DNA of 64,000 nucleotides, from positions 2,914,001 through 2,978,000 of the forward strand of contig JBHGNT010000022.1 in the NCBI GenBank assembly GCA_043228905.1, given 5' to 3'. Source of the stretch: Azolla caroliniana. Lineage: Eukaryota; Polypodiophyta. The position numbers and the translations under genes were made by a program. Shown piece after piece: positions 63,927 to 64,000 of this stretch (the first letter of the stretch is position 1; every line of letters starts with the position of its first letter). The notes under the pieces were generated by a model, which saw only the letters and a program-made list of their open reading frames with translations, did no database searches and was not told the DNA's origin.

Positions 63927-64000
63927 TGTTAGAAATATTGAGAATCGATTAGATAGGTATATAGAGTTACAACTACAGAGATGGGATATATGAAAACAAA
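63927..64000 (-). mobile_element. Element F 5' LTR, 3' end only
   Basis: The minus strand ends ...GATTCTCAATATTTCTAACA at 63927, next to the primer-binding site. The rest lies outside the window. Confidence 0.85.

Larger units (their letters stand above)
62236..64000 (-). mobile_element. Ty1/Copia element F, truncated at both window side and 3' side
   Basis: On minus from the right edge: 5' LTR end, PBS TGGTATCAGAGC, gag with zinc knuckle, pre-integrase domain, start of integrase core; then abrupt junction with copy D at about 62236. Protease, most of integrase, RT and RNase H or their order cannot be seen beyond the junction. The protease DSGAS-type site lies near the gag end (YGASRHMTSN). 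Confidence 0.85.

Noticed and set aside
1-64000. CRISPR arrays, bacterial operons, tRNA or rRNA genes
   Set aside because: No regular short repeats with unique spacers, no Shine-Dalgarno-type operons and no cloverleaf or rRNA sequence were seen. The tandem arrays found are eukaryotic minisatellites.

Overview
This is a nuclear window from a flowering-plant-type genome. The evidence is three spliced single-copy plant genes with canonical GT-AG introns, A+T-rich spacers with dinucleotide microsatellites, and about 38 kb of nested LTR retrotransposons. The species cannot be named from this sequence alone. The left 25.8 kb is genic. An MTN-type 5'-methylthioadenosine/S-adenosylhomocysteine nucleosidase gene (minus strand, first six coding exons, 3' end off the window) lies head-to-head with a gene for the RNA polymerase I subunit RPA49 (plus, 4 coding exons, 485 aa). 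Next comes RIK (plus, 13 coding exons, 635 aa), a KH-domain protein related to the rough-sheath-2-interacting protein. I rebuilt the exon structures by hand; reading frames close exactly across every junction. Introns and spacers carry MITE-like inverted-repeat elements and several degenerate minisatellites.

From about 25.8 kb to the right end the window is a nested stack of LTR retroelements with no recognisable host gene. Two Ty3/Gypsy groups and several Ty1/Copia elements take part. Gypsy group 1 (copies G, A, B, C, E and D) is a plant-type gag-PR-RT-RH-INT element. Copies A and D also carry a long, proline/glutamine-rich, coiled-coil reading frame downstream of integrase. Copies A(+), B(-), C(+), E(-) alternate in orientation and form large imperfect palindromes. 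A and E share the same internal deletion that removes the reverse-transcriptase core.

Gypsy group 2 consists of element 1, fragments X and Y, and solo LTR S. Its LTRs end in CGACA, its putative primer-binding site starts TGGTGAACCCGACG, its protease has a D-H-G active site, and its RT/RNase H, as far as I remember the families, looks more like fungal Ty3 elements than the common plant lineages. Element 1 (43681-49651) is young: two nearly identical LTRs, a 4-bp GCGT target duplication and long open gag, PR and RT-RH frames. It has no integrase at all, although fragment X still has one. It inserted into gypsy copy C.

Copia elements: a small gag-only element (N) of 1580 bp with a perfect ATTTG target duplication inserted into the integrase of fragment X; a truncated copia element (F) at the right edge with gag, pre-integrase domain, primer-binding site and the edge of its 5' LTR; and an isolated RT fragment at 25.8 kb. 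The inferred insertion order includes N into X, element 1 into C, S into E, and D into an LTR of type Y.
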